Of a DNA stretch of 61,427 nucleotides, positions 1-9,032 are shown one piece after another. Numbering within the stretch: the first letter of the stretch is position 1; each line of letters begins with the position of its first letter. A model generated the notes under the pieces. The model had not been told where the DNA came from. It saw only the letters and a program-made list of their open reading frames with translations, and did no database searches. Both the position numbers and the translations under genes were made by a program. Source of the DNA: Bacillota bacterium (GTDB lineage: Bacteria; Bacillota; Clostridia; Lachnospirales; Lachnospiraceae); the NCBI GenBank assembly GCA_023435895.1, contig JAEZLH010000014.1, positions 1-61,427 of the forward strand, given 5' to 3'.

Positions 1-3000
1 TTTTATAAGCTTTGTTCCATCGGTGATTATGTATGGAATGATCTTAATGCCAACGGAATTCAGGATGCAGGAGAGCAAGGTATCTCTGGTGTGGCAGTGA
101 AGTTATTAAATCAACTGGGTGTGGAGCTTACTTCCACTACAACCAACTCCACTGGTTATTACAGCTTTAACAGTCTGGTACCCGGAACTTATTATATTAA
201 AATCGTAAAACCTGCAAGCTTTGATATACTTTCTAAGAAAACACAGGGCATTGATAATACAAAAGATAGTAACCTGAATACAAGCTTTATCAGTGATGCA
301 GTGGTATTGATCTCCGGCACACAGAACTCCACCATAGACGGCGGCTTCTATCAACTGGCTTCCATCGGTGATTATGTGTGGGAGGATCTCAACATCAACG
401 GCATTCAGGATAGTAATGAAAGGGGCATCCAAGGCGCAGGCGTAACCTTACTGGACGGCTCCGGTACTAGGTTAGCTACTACAACCACGGACGCTTCCGG
501 TCATTATCTCTTTGACGGATTAACCCCTGGTGAATATCAGGTAAGCTTCCAATTGCCGGCTGGTTATGATAAGACGGTAGCGAAGGCACAGGGCAGTGAT
601 CCCACCAAGGATAGCGACATTGATCCAACTACAAGAACCAGTGATATCTTAACCGTAATATCGGGAGAAGATAACCTTACCCTGGATGCTGGCTTCTATC
701 AGTATTCCTCCATCGGTGATTTGGTTTGGAATGATAAGAATGCCAATGGAATTCAGGATGCGGGAGAGCTTGGTATCCCCAATGTAACCGTTAATCTTTA
801 CAATAATACTGGTACAAAAATAAACGGCACCACAACCAATGAGAATGGACTTTATAAGTTTGAAGGGTTAACACCGGGCAGTTATACCATAGAGCTTATG
901 AAACCTACTGGATATCTGAATTCTCCTAAAAACCAGGGAAGTTCACAAGAAAATGATAGTAACATTGATCCTACTACCTCAAAGAGTGATTTGATTAATG
1001 TAGTATCCGGTGAGAAGAACATGACCATTGATGCAGGACTTTATAAACTCGCTACCTTAGGCAACTACGTATGGGATGATAATAATGCAGATGGATATCA
1101 AGATAAAGGTGAACATGGAATTCCCGGTGCATCGGTTAATTTAATTAACAGCAATAATCAAAAAGTTCAATCAGTTACAACAAATCCAGATGGAATCTAC
1201 CAATTTAATTCCATCACTCCAGGTACTTATAAAGTAGAGTTCGTAATGCCTGAAGGATATAGTCAAGTTTCACCTAAAAATCAGGGTAATGATATTGCTC
1301 TAGATAGCGATATCGATACCAAAACATTGAGGAGCCAATCCGTTACCTTAATATCCGGTGAAACAAATTCAACAATCGATGGAGGCTTTTATAAATTAGC
1401 TTCCCTTGGAAACTACGTATGGGAAGATCAGAATTTAGATGGTATTCAATCAGAAACAGAACACGGTATTCCATTCGTGAAGGTCAACTTATACGATGGT
1501 AAAGGGAATGCGATTGCAACTACGGTCACCAACTCCCAAGGATTCTATTTATTTGATTCCTTAACTCCGGGCAGCTACCAGATTGAAATGATCAAGCCAA
1601 ATAATTTTGGTGGTTTTTCACAGAAGCAAAAGGGAAACAACAATACAGTGGATAGTGATATTGACAGCAAGACCTCAAAGAGTGCAATTATTAAACTCTC
1701 ATCTGGCGATTCAAATGATACCATCGATGCTGGTTTATATAAGTATTCATCAATCGGTGATTTCATATGGATGGACAACAATGCAAACGGCATACAGGAC
1801 AATGGTGAAGCACCCCTTAAATCAGTCAAAGTATCTTTACTGAATGGTTCAGGTCAAACGCTTGCTACGACATTCACCAACAGCAATGGAGAATACCTAT
1901 TTGATAAACTAATTCCCGGAAACTATATCATCGCAGTCTCCCTTCCCAAAGGCTATGATGGGCTGTCTGTGAAAGCTCAGGGCAATGACCAAACCAAAGA
2001 TTGTGATTTTAATGCCAACCTTCAAAGTGATCTCATTACTTTGGACTATAATCAAAATAATACTTCAATCGATGCTGGTTTCTACAAAACAGCCACGATC
2101 GGTGACTTGGTATGGTATGATGATAACAGCAACGGAATCCAAGATGAATCAAATCGAGGAGTAAATGGCATCAAGGTAACATTGCTAGATAAGGATGGGA
2201 ATTCAATTAAAGATACTTTTACTGCAAACAATAGTAAAGGCCAAGCTGGACATTATAAGTTTGACAAATTAATACCAGGAGAATACTACATTCAATTCTC
2301 CCAAATTTCGTCCAGATATTTGCCCAGTAAACAGGCTGCCACTTCAAATGGTAAGATTGATTCTGATGGTGAGATAACCACCCTAATAACAAAACGCATC
2401 CTATTGGGTTCGGGTCAAACAGATCTAAGCTGGGATCAGGGAATACAATTTGATTCCAATCCAATTAAGCTGATTGGTGCAATAGGATCGACAAAAAGTA
2501 CCGACACTCTTTTAACCAATGGGGATAATGTTTCATTCCAATATGCCATAGAATTTGACGTCCCTGATAATTGTGTCAAGTTAAGGATTACAGATGATTT
2601 GGAGGATGTATTAAAGCTTGCGAATGAATCCAACGGAATAAAGATATTCACAAACAATAAGGATGTTTCCAATCAATTTAAAATCATTTATAATGCCAAC
2701 ACCGGTATGATTGTAGTTGAAGCAAACAATCCATCACAGCTACAGCCAGGACGGTATCGAATTAACCTTACTTGCAAAATAAAAGAGAACTCTGATTTGT
2801 CCCGTTATACTGATCATATGATTCCGAATTTAGCGAAGGTTGAAGTAAATGACACAATTACTATAACCAATACAGTCTACATAATGCCCATCTACTCTAC
2901 CATTGGAAATTATGTATGGATTGATAAGAACAGGGATGGTATTCAAAATGAAAGCTTTGATCTTGGAATCAACGGTATTACGGTTAAGTTATTTAGCAAA

Positions 3001-3390
3001 AACGGTAAATTGATTGCGACCACTATTACTAAGAATGATGCAAAAGGACATCCAGGCTTTTATGTGTTTGATCAATTAAACCCAGGTGAATACTATGTAG
3101 AATTCTCCAATTTACCAAAGAATTTCATTGTCACAAGGCAAGGTGTGGGAAATGATTCAAAGAATTCTGACGTTAATCCTCAAACACTTACAACAAAGGT
3201 ATTTACCCTAAATTCAGGAGAAAGCCAGCCGATTTGGAGTATGGGAGTGTATGAAGAAGATAAGACGAATAACATTCCTAAAACAGGGGATCACAGCACT
3301 ATACCAATCTATGTGATAGGCATTTTAATATCCGCTTTCTTATTCTTTATCACTAAGGGAAAACGAAGATATAATGGTAAGAATTCATAA
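1..3390 (+). CDS. Sdr-type repeat surface adhesin, sortase-anchored (5' end outside the window)
   Basis: Frame 1 is open from base 1, so this is the C-terminal part (1,129 visible residues) of a larger wall protein; an internal ATG at 91 is not the real start. The visible part has eight SdrD-B/Cna-B-like repeats of about 115 residues. Each opens with a motif like SIGDYVWxDxNxNGIQD, whose Asp/Asn-rich loop is typical of Ca2+ binding in the family, and has an internal LTPGxY strand. Between repeats 7 and 8 lies a different domain of about 150 residues (bases 2450-2890), resembling isopeptide-forming adhesin domains. The C-terminus has IPKTG (an LPXTG variant), a hydrophobic helix and a KRRYNGKN tail, the classic sortase sorting signal. 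It is inferred to be displayed on the cell wall for adhesion. Nothing in the window shows its regulation. Confidence 0.9.
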   Translation, partial: FYKLCSIGDYVWNDLNANGIQDAGEQGISGVAVKLLNQLGVELTSTTTNSTGYYSFNSLVPGTYYIKIVKPASFDILSKKTQGIDNTKDSNLNTSFISDAVVLISGTQNSTIDGGFYQLASIGDYVWEDLNINGIQDSNERGIQGAGVTLLDGSGTRLATTTTDASGHYLFDGLTPGEYQVSFQLPAGYDKTVAKAQGSDPTKDSDIDPTTRTSDILTVISGEDNLTLDAGFYQYSSIGDLVWNDKNANGIQDAGELGIPNVTVNLYNNTGTKINGTTTNENGLYKFEGLTPGSYTIELMKPTGYLNSPKNQGSSQENDSNIDPTTSKSDLINVVSGEKNMTIDAGLYKLATLGNYVWDDNNADGYQDKGEHGIPGASVNLINSNNQKVQSVTTNPDGIYQFNSITPGTYKVEFVMPEGYSQVSPKNQGNDIALDSDIDTKTLRSQSVTLISGETNSTIDGGFYKLASLGNYVWEDQNLDGIQSETEHGIPFVKVNLYDGKGNAIATTVTNSQGFYLFDSLTPGSYQIEMIKPNNFGGFSQKQKGNNNTVDSDIDSKTSKSAIIKLSSGDSNDTIDAGLYKYSSIGDFIWMDNNANGIQDNGEAPLKSVKVSLLNGSGQTLATTFTNSNGEYLFDKLIPGNYIIAVSLPKGYDGLSVKAQGNDQTKDCDFNANLQSDLITLDYNQNNTSIDAGFYKTATIGDLVWYDDNSNGIQDESNRGVNGIKVTLLDKDGNSIKDTFTANNSKGQAGHYKFDKLIPGEYYIQFSQISSRYLPSKQAATSNGKIDSDGEITTLITKRILLGSGQTDLSWDQGIQFDSNPIKLIGAIGSTKSTDTLLTNGDNVSFQYAIEFDVPDNCVKLRITDDLEDVLKLANESNGIKIFTNNKDVSNQFKIIYNANTGMIVVEANNPSQLQPGRYRINLTCKIKENSDLSRYTDHMIPNLAKVEVNDTITITNTVYIMPIYSTIGNYVWIDKNRDGIQNESFDLGINGITVKLFSKNGKLIATTITKNDAKGHPGFYVFDQLNPGEYYVEFSNLPKNFIVTRQGVGNDSKNSDVNPQTLTTKVFTLNSGESQPIWSMGVYEEDKTNNIPKTGDHSTIPIYVIGILISAFLFFITKGKRRYNGKNS
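16..2445 (+). repeat. Seven tandem SdrD-B coding repeats (an eighth at about 2899-3250)
   Basis: Repeat starts lie near bases 16, 358, 706, 1048, 1396, 1744 and 2092, a period of 342-351 bp. The DNA is more alike among the first three units than among the later ones, where synonymous drift is clear. This suggests expansion by recombination at the 5' side. The eighth unit is separated from the array by the non-repeat domain. Confidence 0.85.
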
Positions 3391-3426
3391 AAACTGGGAC
3401 AATAATAATGTAAGAAACATCTATAA

Positions 3427-3471
3427 TGAATGCTTCATTCGTAGGAAACAATGAAACTAATGAAGCATTCA
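3427..3471. repeat. 13-bp inverted repeat downstream of the adhesin
   Basis: TGAATGCTTCATT is followed 19 bases later by its exact reverse complement. There is no T tract after either arm, so it is not a standard terminator. It could stabilise the 3' end of the adhesin mRNA. The following stretch to 3560 holds imperfect AAGAAGTAACTATA-like repeats and no gene. Confidence 0.5.
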
Positions 3472-3578
3472 TAGCAAAGGAAGCAGAAATAGTAAAGAAG
3501 TAACCATACAATGAGTTAACCACACAAAGAAGTAACTATAAGAAAGTGCCTATAAAAATTACTTAGCTAAGATAACTC

Positions 3579-3624
3579 AAAAAGCTGAAGCGCCTTAATA
3601 AAAAATCAGGCACTTCAGCTTTTT
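3579..3624. terminator. Bidirectional rho-independent terminator
   Basis: AAAAAGCTGAAG and GCCT pair with AGGC and CTTCAGCTTTTT around a short A-rich loop, with one mismatch in the stem. Both strands end in a T run. It can therefore end the adhesin transcript (plus) and the DUF4914-like gene (minus, stop at 3673). Confidence 0.85.
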
Positions 3625-3672
3625 GGTTTAATAATGAATATATGCGAAATTTACAACTTAATACTTAAGTTC

Positions 3673-5559
3673 TTAAAATCTCATAGGGATTAAATTAATG
3701 TAATCCTCCAGCGGAGCATCACGCAGTAAGCATTCGATAATCTGCTTACCAAGTGGATGTAACTCTTCTGTATTGAATTTTGAAGCTTCTTTTTTGAAGA
3801 AATCAAGTAGGATAGCAGCACCAGCATCATAACCGTCCGTGCCTACTTCCTGCTGTCTTTCCGGTTGTAAGAACGCCTTACGAATTACTTGTCCATCCAC
3901 CTTTAAGGAGTCGAGACAGTAGCCTAAAATGGTACAACGAGCTTCCTTCAAATGATCCTGCTTGAATTTTGCACTTCCTCGTCTTGCAATATATTCTCTT
4001 GCAACCCATTGAGGATTGAAGCTTACTTTATATATACCAATATGCTGATTCGGAATCAATACGTAACGAGTACTGGAAGAATTAACAATCTGATCAAGTA
4101 GAAGATTAGCCTGCTTTACCATCTTGCCTGTTGCAAATGGCCAGTAGGAACCAACGCCTTCACTAATCATTCCTTTTCCACCTACGATACTGGGGTTATT
4201 GTAACCACGAGGTGCCACAAGTCTCCAAAGCCATGCAAGAGCCGGAGGGAGTATATGGAACATTCCTAAGATACCATAGGAAGGGTTCTGTCTGGAGCAG
4301 GGTGGTGTTCTTACACCAAAGCTTCGAACATCTACCTCAACTGGATCTGATACAATATCTGGTACTAACTTTCTTGGTAAGATTGCTCTAGGATTCGGGC
4401 AGGGCTTTCCGTCTGAATCTAAAGTGTGCTCCCAAACCAAACAGGTTGCATTCGGTACCGCTTGAATATTAAAGAATACCAAGGGCTCCTTAGGCTGTGT
4501 AAAAATCTTCTCATATTGAGGAGAAGTACCATATTCGGTAACATGGTCTAGACGAAGGAACCATCCGTTCTCTGCATCCTGAACCACTAATTTCTTGCTA
4601 TTATTTTGCATTTTAGGATGGCAGAGTGCCATATCATCCGTAACAGGACGAAGCTCACAGGATTCCGATAAATCAAGATAGTACTTTTCACCGGTTTCAA
4701 GGTTTTCTCCAAGAATTAATCTGCCGTCCTCCGCGCGGTGTGCAGGCTCAATCATTTCACTCTTACCACCACCGGACGCACCCTCATGCATAATAACAAT
4801 TTCATTATCATAGGGGGTGATTACCTTAACTGTAGAAGCATGAGCGGTTACCCAATCTTCCTGCTCTCCAATATTTAATAGTACACCGTAAATGCCTTTT
4901 TTCGCACTAGGGCCTGGATATAGGTTATAGGAAAAGATTTCATGCACGTCATCCAAACGATTATGCACAACAATCTGCTTTCCGTTAAAATGAGTATGAC
5001 GGAATGGCGGTGCGAGATAAACAATCGCTTTAGGAGTAAAATCATCTGAAATCTCATTAATACTTAAAAAGCCCTGAAGATTCGCTAACCCGCATGCAAA
5101 GAAGGCAGCGTTTGCCGGTGCAATCAAGAGAGCATCATAACCATACTCATATCCGCCTGCCTTAAAGGGCAGTACAATCAATTCCTGTTCCGATAGCCAT
5201 GTGAAAGTGTCCTTGCGCAGAGGCTCAAATTCAGAGTTGTAAACATCTTTATATCTGGGTTTATCCGTATCTTTATTATCACCGATAATAAGGCTGTCAG
5301 GATCACGGCGTCTCATATAATCTTCCGTATAGTTAATTGCCACACCATTCTTACAGCGTGTCACATTGGCCTCAATCACAAATCCTTTTTGGCTTACCTC
5401 ATACCCGACTTCAAAATAATCAGATGTTTCATTACCGAAGCTAAGATTGATTATTTCTTCTCTTGTTTCGGGGAAAATCAGTTTTTTCGCATTTGTTAAT
5501 ATGCTTTTCACATCACTGCTTAAACACAGTTTCTGCAAATACTCATTTGATTTCAACAT
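3673..5559 (-). CDS. DUF4914-like protein with a PEP-carboxykinase/HPr-kinase-like P-loop
   Basis: This 628-residue soluble protein matches my memory of the DUF4914 family found in Clostridia and Bacteroides; its biochemical role is unknown to me. The clearest motif is GASGGGKSEM at about residues 260-269, which resembles the P-loop of ATP-type PEP carboxykinases and HPr kinase (GxSGxGKS/T). It is preceded by a beta-rich stretch and followed by the acidic motif LGENLETGEKYYLDL. No signal peptide or membrane helix is present. The start is supported by an AAAGGAG site about 10 bases upstream. The gene appears monocistronic: the terminator at 3579 follows, and the upstream minus-strand gene has its own terminator at 5683. 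A nucleotide-dependent kinase or carboxykinase-fold enzyme is a reasonable guess, but the substrate cannot be named. Confidence 0.75.
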   Translation of the reverse strand: MLKSNEYLQKLCLSSDVKSILTNAKKLIFPETREEIINLSFGNETSDYFEVGYEVSQKGFVIEANVTRCKNGVAINYTEDYMRRRDPDSLIIGDNKDTDKPRYKDVYNSEFEPLRKDTFTWLSEQELIVLPFKAGGYEYGYDALLIAPANAAFFACGLANLQGFLSINEISDDFTPKAIVYLAPPFRHTHFNGKQIVVHNRLDDVHEIFSYNLYPGPSAKKGIYGVLLNIGEQEDWVTAHASTVKVITPYDNEIVIMHEGASGGGKSEMIEPAHRAEDGRLILGENLETGEKYYLDLSESCELRPVTDDMALCHPKMQNNSKKLVVQDAENGWFLRLDHVTEYGTSPQYEKIFTQPKEPLVFFNIQAVPNATCLVWEHTLDSDGKPCPNPRAILPRKLVPDIVSDPVEVDVRSFGVRTPPCSRQNPSYGILGMFHILPPALAWLWRLVAPRGYNNPSIVGGKGMISEGVGSYWPFATGKMVKQANLLLDQIVNSSSTRYVLIPNQHIGIYKVSFNPQWVAREYIARRGSAKFKQDHLKEARCTILGYCLDSLKVDGQVIRKAFLQPERQQEVGTDGYDAGAAILLDFFKKEASKFNTEELHPLGKQIIECLLRDAPLEDYINLIPMRF

Positions 5560-5682
5560 CAGTTCACGTCTCCTTTATAATATTAATATTATTAAATGAA
5601 ATAACATTCTTAGGATCTTGATAATCTCTTAGAATTGCGATCAGCATTTCCAAAGATATCATGGGTGGTGTACATAAAATAA

Positions 5683-5718
5683 AAGCCGATACCCTGCATA
5701 ATACAAAGATATCGGCTT
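5683..5718 (-). terminator. Rho-independent terminator of the MpsC-family gene
   Basis: On the minus strand a 9-bp stem (AAGCCGATA/TATCGGCTT) around a 17-18 base loop is followed by TTTTATTTTA. It lies about 50 bases after the stop at 5770. Confidence 0.8.
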
Positions 5719-5769
5719 ACTATCAACTTAACTATTTGAAAAAATATGTTAATTTATTCGTCATCCGTA

Positions 5770-6135
5770 TTATTTTGCTGATATATAGTCATCTAAATTG
5801 CGGTCAGTGGTTATTACAATTATTTTTTCGCCGGTTTTCGTACTAATGTCAGCGTGAGTGCTGATTATGGCTACATCAATTATCTCCTTAATCAATGCTT
5901 CCAGGTATCCGCGCCCACCTTCGAATAACGAAGACCGTACCTTTTTTAATAACTCAATTCCTTGTTGATTATCTGTGAGTTTCTGCTCAGAAGGGCTTAA
6001 AACGCCGGTTAATCTGATAAGAATCATATCATTTATGACGTATGTGCGGATTAATTTAGGACCACGTCCCATATATTCCATCTCGAATTTGCAAATCGCT
6101 TCACTAAGCTTTGCTTCTAATTGACCTTTTGTCAT
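5770..6135 (-). CDS. MpsC / DUF2294 family protein
   Basis: A 121-residue soluble protein. The N-terminus (MTKGQLEAKLSEAICKFE), EYMGRGPK and HADISTKTGEKIIV are hallmarks of the DUF2294 family, now named after MpsC of the staphylococcal MpsABC membrane-potential system. Here it stands alone without mpsA or mpsB, so a role in ion transport is not shown by context. The start chosen is the ATG at 6135, because GAGGTG ends 6 bases upstream. The longer reading from a GTG at 6144 would place that ribosome site over its own start codon. A strong promoter lies at 6158-6186 and a terminator at 5683, so it is a single-gene unit. Confidence 0.8.
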   Translation of the reverse strand: MTKGQLEAKLSEAICKFEMEYMGRGPKLIRTYVINDMILIRLTGVLSPSEQKLTDNQQGIELLKKVRSSLFEGGRGYLEALIKEIIDVAIISTHADISTKTGEKIIVITTDRNLDDYISAK

Positions 6136-6157
6136 AAATATCACCTCAATTTTTATT

Positions 6158-6186
6158 AATATAACTTATTTGACAAGCTATGTCAA
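6158..6186 (-). promoter_or_regulatory. Sigma-A promoter of the MpsC-family gene
   Basis: On the minus strand: TTGACA (6186-6181), 17-bp spacer, TATATT (6163-6158). Spacer and elements are nearly identical to the purE promoter 640 bp away. Confidence 0.8.
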
Positions 6187-6268
6187 TAAAAAACGACATA
6201 ATGATGATTATATTTCGTAATATTTCGTCGAATATTAATGTATTTTTATTCAGAAAAATAAATAATGA

Positions 6269-6760
6269 TTAAAATTCCAACTGAAGTTTCTGATCCTTTG
6301 CTACAACCTCAGCTTCCATATCCTGTTTCATCTTTTCTAGTTTTTGCATCAATTCCACATCATATACACCAAGAATCTGAGCTGCTAAAATTGCTGCGTT
6401 GTCAGAACCATCAATCGCTACCGTAGCTACCGGAATACCCTTTGGCATTTGAACGGTAGAAAGAAGAGAATCCAAACCATCCATAGTGGAAGATTTAATC
6501 GGGATACCGATTACTGGAAGTGTGGTGTGAGCCGCAACAACTCCTGCAAGATGGGCTGCCTTACCCGCCGCACAGATAATCACTCCAAAATCATTTTCTC
6601 TTGCGGAAGAAGCAAAGTTACAGGCCTGCTTTGGAGTACGATGGGCACTCATTACATGCACTTCTGTTGTTATTCCAAAACTTTTTAATGTATTAATCGT
6701 TCCTTTTAAAACGGGAAGGTCACTATCGCTGCCCATAAGAATCGCTACTTTTTTACTCAT
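6269..6760 (-). CDS. purE: N5-carboxyaminoimidazole ribonucleotide mutase PurE
   Basis: A 163-residue class I PurE, close to the usual length. It converts N5-CAIR to CAIR in de novo purine synthesis. GSDSD near the N-terminus and MSAHRTP are the substrate-binding and catalytic motifs (Ser and His), followed by the AAGKAAHLAGV segment. The ribosome site AAGGAG lies about 9 bases before the ATG. Unusually it is not next to purK, purC or other pur genes, and no guanine riboswitch lies in the short leader. It has its own strong promoter at 6796-6824. The call is firm. Confidence 0.97.
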   Translation of the reverse strand: MSKKVAILMGSDSDLPVLKGTINTLKSFGITTEVHVMSAHRTPKQACNFASSARENDFGVIICAAGKAAHLAGVVAAHTTLPVIGIPIKSSTMDGLDSLLSTVQMPKGIPVATVAIDGSDNAAILAAQILGVYDVELMQKLEKMKQDMEAEVVAKDQKLQLEF

Positions 6761-6795
6761 AAAATTAACTCCTTTTGAGGTTCATTTTTGATTTG

Positions 6796-6824
6796 AATAT
6801 ATCTTATTTTATAGGCTATGTCAA
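6796..6824 (-). promoter_or_regulatory. Sigma-A promoter of purE
   Basis: Minus strand TTGACA (6824-6819), 17-bp spacer, TATATT (6801-6796), then a leader of about 30 bases to the ATG. Confidence 0.82.
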
Positions 6825-7073
6825 TCGTTTCGCTTATTACAAACTCTAATGAAATTAATAAGTGAGTACGAAGCAGCCACGAATGTTCTTAATAATGAAT
6901 TCCATTGATGAATAATTAAACAAAACATATGAAGTAATCAAGTTTAATAGGTTTTAAACATAGCGCTGACATCTAATTTATCAAGAACAGTATGTTCTTT
7001 CGATGCAATTAACTATTCTTTGGGTATTAATTATAACTATTTACAGCTTAAAACAATAAATACCAAAAAAAAC

Positions 7074-7103
7074 TTGACAATGTGATTTGTCCATTGCTAT
7101 AAT
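7074..7103 (+). promoter_or_regulatory. Sigma-A promoter of the trp operon
   Basis: TTGACA at 7074-7079, 18-bp spacer, TATAAT at 7098-7103, giving a start near 7110 at the base of the T-box leader. The 250 bases between purE and here hold no gene that I can see. Confidence 0.88.
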
Positions 7104-7109
7104 TCGAAT

Positions 7110-7390
7110 AAATAAAGAAACCGTTGAGCAAGAGAAGTAAGTTTTATTATTTGTATCCAGAGAGCCGCTGTTGGTGTGAATGCGGTTACAACGATTTAAC
7201 TGAATGGACTTGTGAGGGAAGTCCCGAAATCATAGAAGAGTAGGCGCTTACGGGAACCCTGTCCGTTATCAGTAGGGTGCATATGATGGTATGCAAGATG
7301 AGAGGGTGTATTATAACACCAAACCGGGTGGTACCGCAGAAGCATAAGCTTTTGTCCCTGTAAATGATGGGGATGGAGGCTTTTTTTATT
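7110..7390 (+). promoter_or_regulatory. Tryptophan T-box riboswitch (leader with terminator/antiterminator)
   Basis: The leader shows the T-box order: a GA-rich element (AGAAGTAA), AGAGAGCC of stem I, and a GAATGGAC specifier bulge whose codon is UGG (7205-7207), i.e. Trp. The conserved T-box GGGTGGTACCGC follows at 7326-7337. A 15-bp terminator comes next (7346-7360 with 7368-7382), then TTTTTTT. In the family, uncharged tRNA pairs with the specifier and the T-box bulge, which favours the antiterminator. The seven downstream genes should thus be read when charged tRNA-Trp is scarce. Confidence 0.95.
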
Positions 7391-7473
7391 TATCTAAATG
7401 CATTAGTACATTAATGCAAGAAAGTAAATATATGATATTTTAACTCATCTAATTTCAGGACTTCAATCCTAAC

Positions 7474-7511
7474 AAAACATTATTTAGCTCATAAAAAACA
7501 TTATTTAGCTC
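7474..7511 (+). repeat. Short direct repeat between the T-box and trpE
   Basis: AAAACATTATTTAGCTC occurs twice, 21 bases apart, and a third decayed unit may follow. It lies between the leader terminator and the trpE ribosome site. Confidence 0.55.
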
Positions 7512-7571
7512 CTAACAAACTATTACTAAGAAAGGAATTTTTCATCCATCAGTGAAAAACAAGGTGATAAT

Positions 7572-9032
7572 ATGATAACACCAAACAGTTCGGAAATTGA
7601 AGCTTTATCAAAGTCCTACAGTATCATTCCAATCTGCAAAGAAATTTATGCTGACATTATTACACCCATCACGTTGCTTCGTAAAATATCAGAAATCAGC
7701 AAACGATATTACCTTCTGGAAAGTGTGGAAGGGGGAGAAAAATGGGGAAGATATTCCTTCTTAGGGTTTAACCCCATCATCCATGTAACCTGTAAGGATA
7801 AGTTGGTAAGAATCGATGACAATAAAGAAATAACGGAATATAAAACTGATGCACCCTTTGAAGTATTGAAAGATTTATTAAAGCAATATCATGCACCAAA
7901 ATTAAAAGAGCTTCCCCCATTTACCGGAGGATTGGTAGGTTATTTCTCTTATGCGATGATTGGATATGCGGAACCCATTTTGAAGCTTCAAAGCAGCGAA
8001 TTCAATGATTTTGACTTAATGCTCTTTGATAAGGTAATAGCTTATGATCATTTAAGACAAAAGATCAGTATTGTTGTAAATATGAAGACAGATCACGTTC
8101 TTGAAAACTACGGGAAAGCAGTATCCGATATTGAAGCTCTACACCGCTTTATTCTAGAACATACTAATTTCTCTAAACAATACAATTTTGAAAAACCTTC
8201 CTTCCAATGCAATGTAAGTAAGGAAGCATATTGTAAGATGGTGGAACGAACCAAGGAATACATTGTAAACGGTGATATCTTTCAAGCGGTTATCTCAAGA
8301 AGATTTGAGAGTGAGTATTCCGATCACCTTTTAAATGCTTACCGGGTGCTGCGTACCACCAATCCTTCTCCCTATATGGTATTTATGCAAAACGATGATG
8401 TACAGCTAATCAGCACCTCCCCTGAAACCATGGTTCGACTTAAAGATGATAAATTGACCACCTTCCCAATTGCCGGTTCCAGACCAAGAGGAAAAGACGT
8501 AGAAGAGGATAATGCACTGGAAAAGGAACTATTGTTGGATGAGAAAGAATTGTCCGAACATAATATGTTGGTCGATCTGGGACGAAATGATATCGGTAAA
8601 ATTTCAGAGTTTGGCGGAGTGAACGTAATCGATTATATGAGAATCCAAAAATATTCAAGAATTATGCATATTACCTCAGAAGTGGAAGGTGTAAAGAGAA
8701 AGGATAAAGATGCACTGGATGCTATCGAAGCAATTCTTCCTGCAGGAACCTTATCCGGGGCACCAAAGATTAGAGCCTGTGAGATCATTGAAGAGCAGGA
8801 GAAGACTCCCAGAGGAATTTATGGTGGTGCAATCGGATACATAGATTTCACCGGTAATATGGATACCTGTATTGCCATACGAATGGCAGTCAAGAAAGAT
8901 AACCGTGTCTATGTTCAGGCTGGGGCGGGTATCGTAGCTGACAGTGTCCCTGAGACAGAATATGAAGAGTCTGAAAATAAAGCCAAAGCAGTAATGGAAG
9001 CAATTATAAAGGCAAGCGAGGTGAATGAATAA
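7572..9032 (+). CDS. trpE: Anthranilate synthase component I
   Basis: A 486-residue TrpE that makes anthranilate from chorismate using ammonia from TrpG. The LLES motif followed by GRYSFLGFNP is the Trp feedback-binding region. The C-terminal chorismate-binding domain has IAGSRPRGK, DLGRNDIGK, PAGTLSGAPK and AGAGIVADS. The ribosome site AAGGTGATA lies just before the ATG. First gene of the operon behind the T-box; its stop overlaps the trpG start by one base (TAATG), indicating translational coupling of the two subunits. Retention of LLES implies allosteric inhibition by Trp in addition to T-box control. Confidence 0.98.
   Translation: MITPNSSEIEALSKSYSIIPICKEIYADIITPITLLRKISEISKRYYLLESVEGGEKWGRYSFLGFNPIIHVTCKDKLVRIDDNKEITEYKTDAPFEVLKDLLKQYHAPKLKELPPFTGGLVGYFSYAMIGYAEPILKLQSSEFNDFDLMLFDKVIAYDHLRQKISIVVNMKTDHVLENYGKAVSDIEALHRFILEHTNFSKQYNFEKPSFQCNVSKEAYCKMVERTKEYIVNGDIFQAVISRRFESEYSDHLLNAYRVLRTTNPSPYMVFMQNDDVQLISTSPETMVRLKDDKLTTFPIAGSRPRGKDVEEDNALEKELLLDEKELSEHNMLVDLGRNDIGKISEFGGVNVIDYMRIQKYSRIMHITSEVEGVKRKDKDALDAIEAILPAGTLSGAPKIRACEIIEEQEKTPRGIYGGAIGYIDFTGNMDTCIAIRMAVKKDNRVYVQAGAGIVADSVPETEYEESENKAKAVMEAIIKASEVNE

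Noticed and set aside
6761..6830. Purine riboswitch before purE
   Set aside because: The promoter leaves a leader of about 30 bases, too short for an aptamer.
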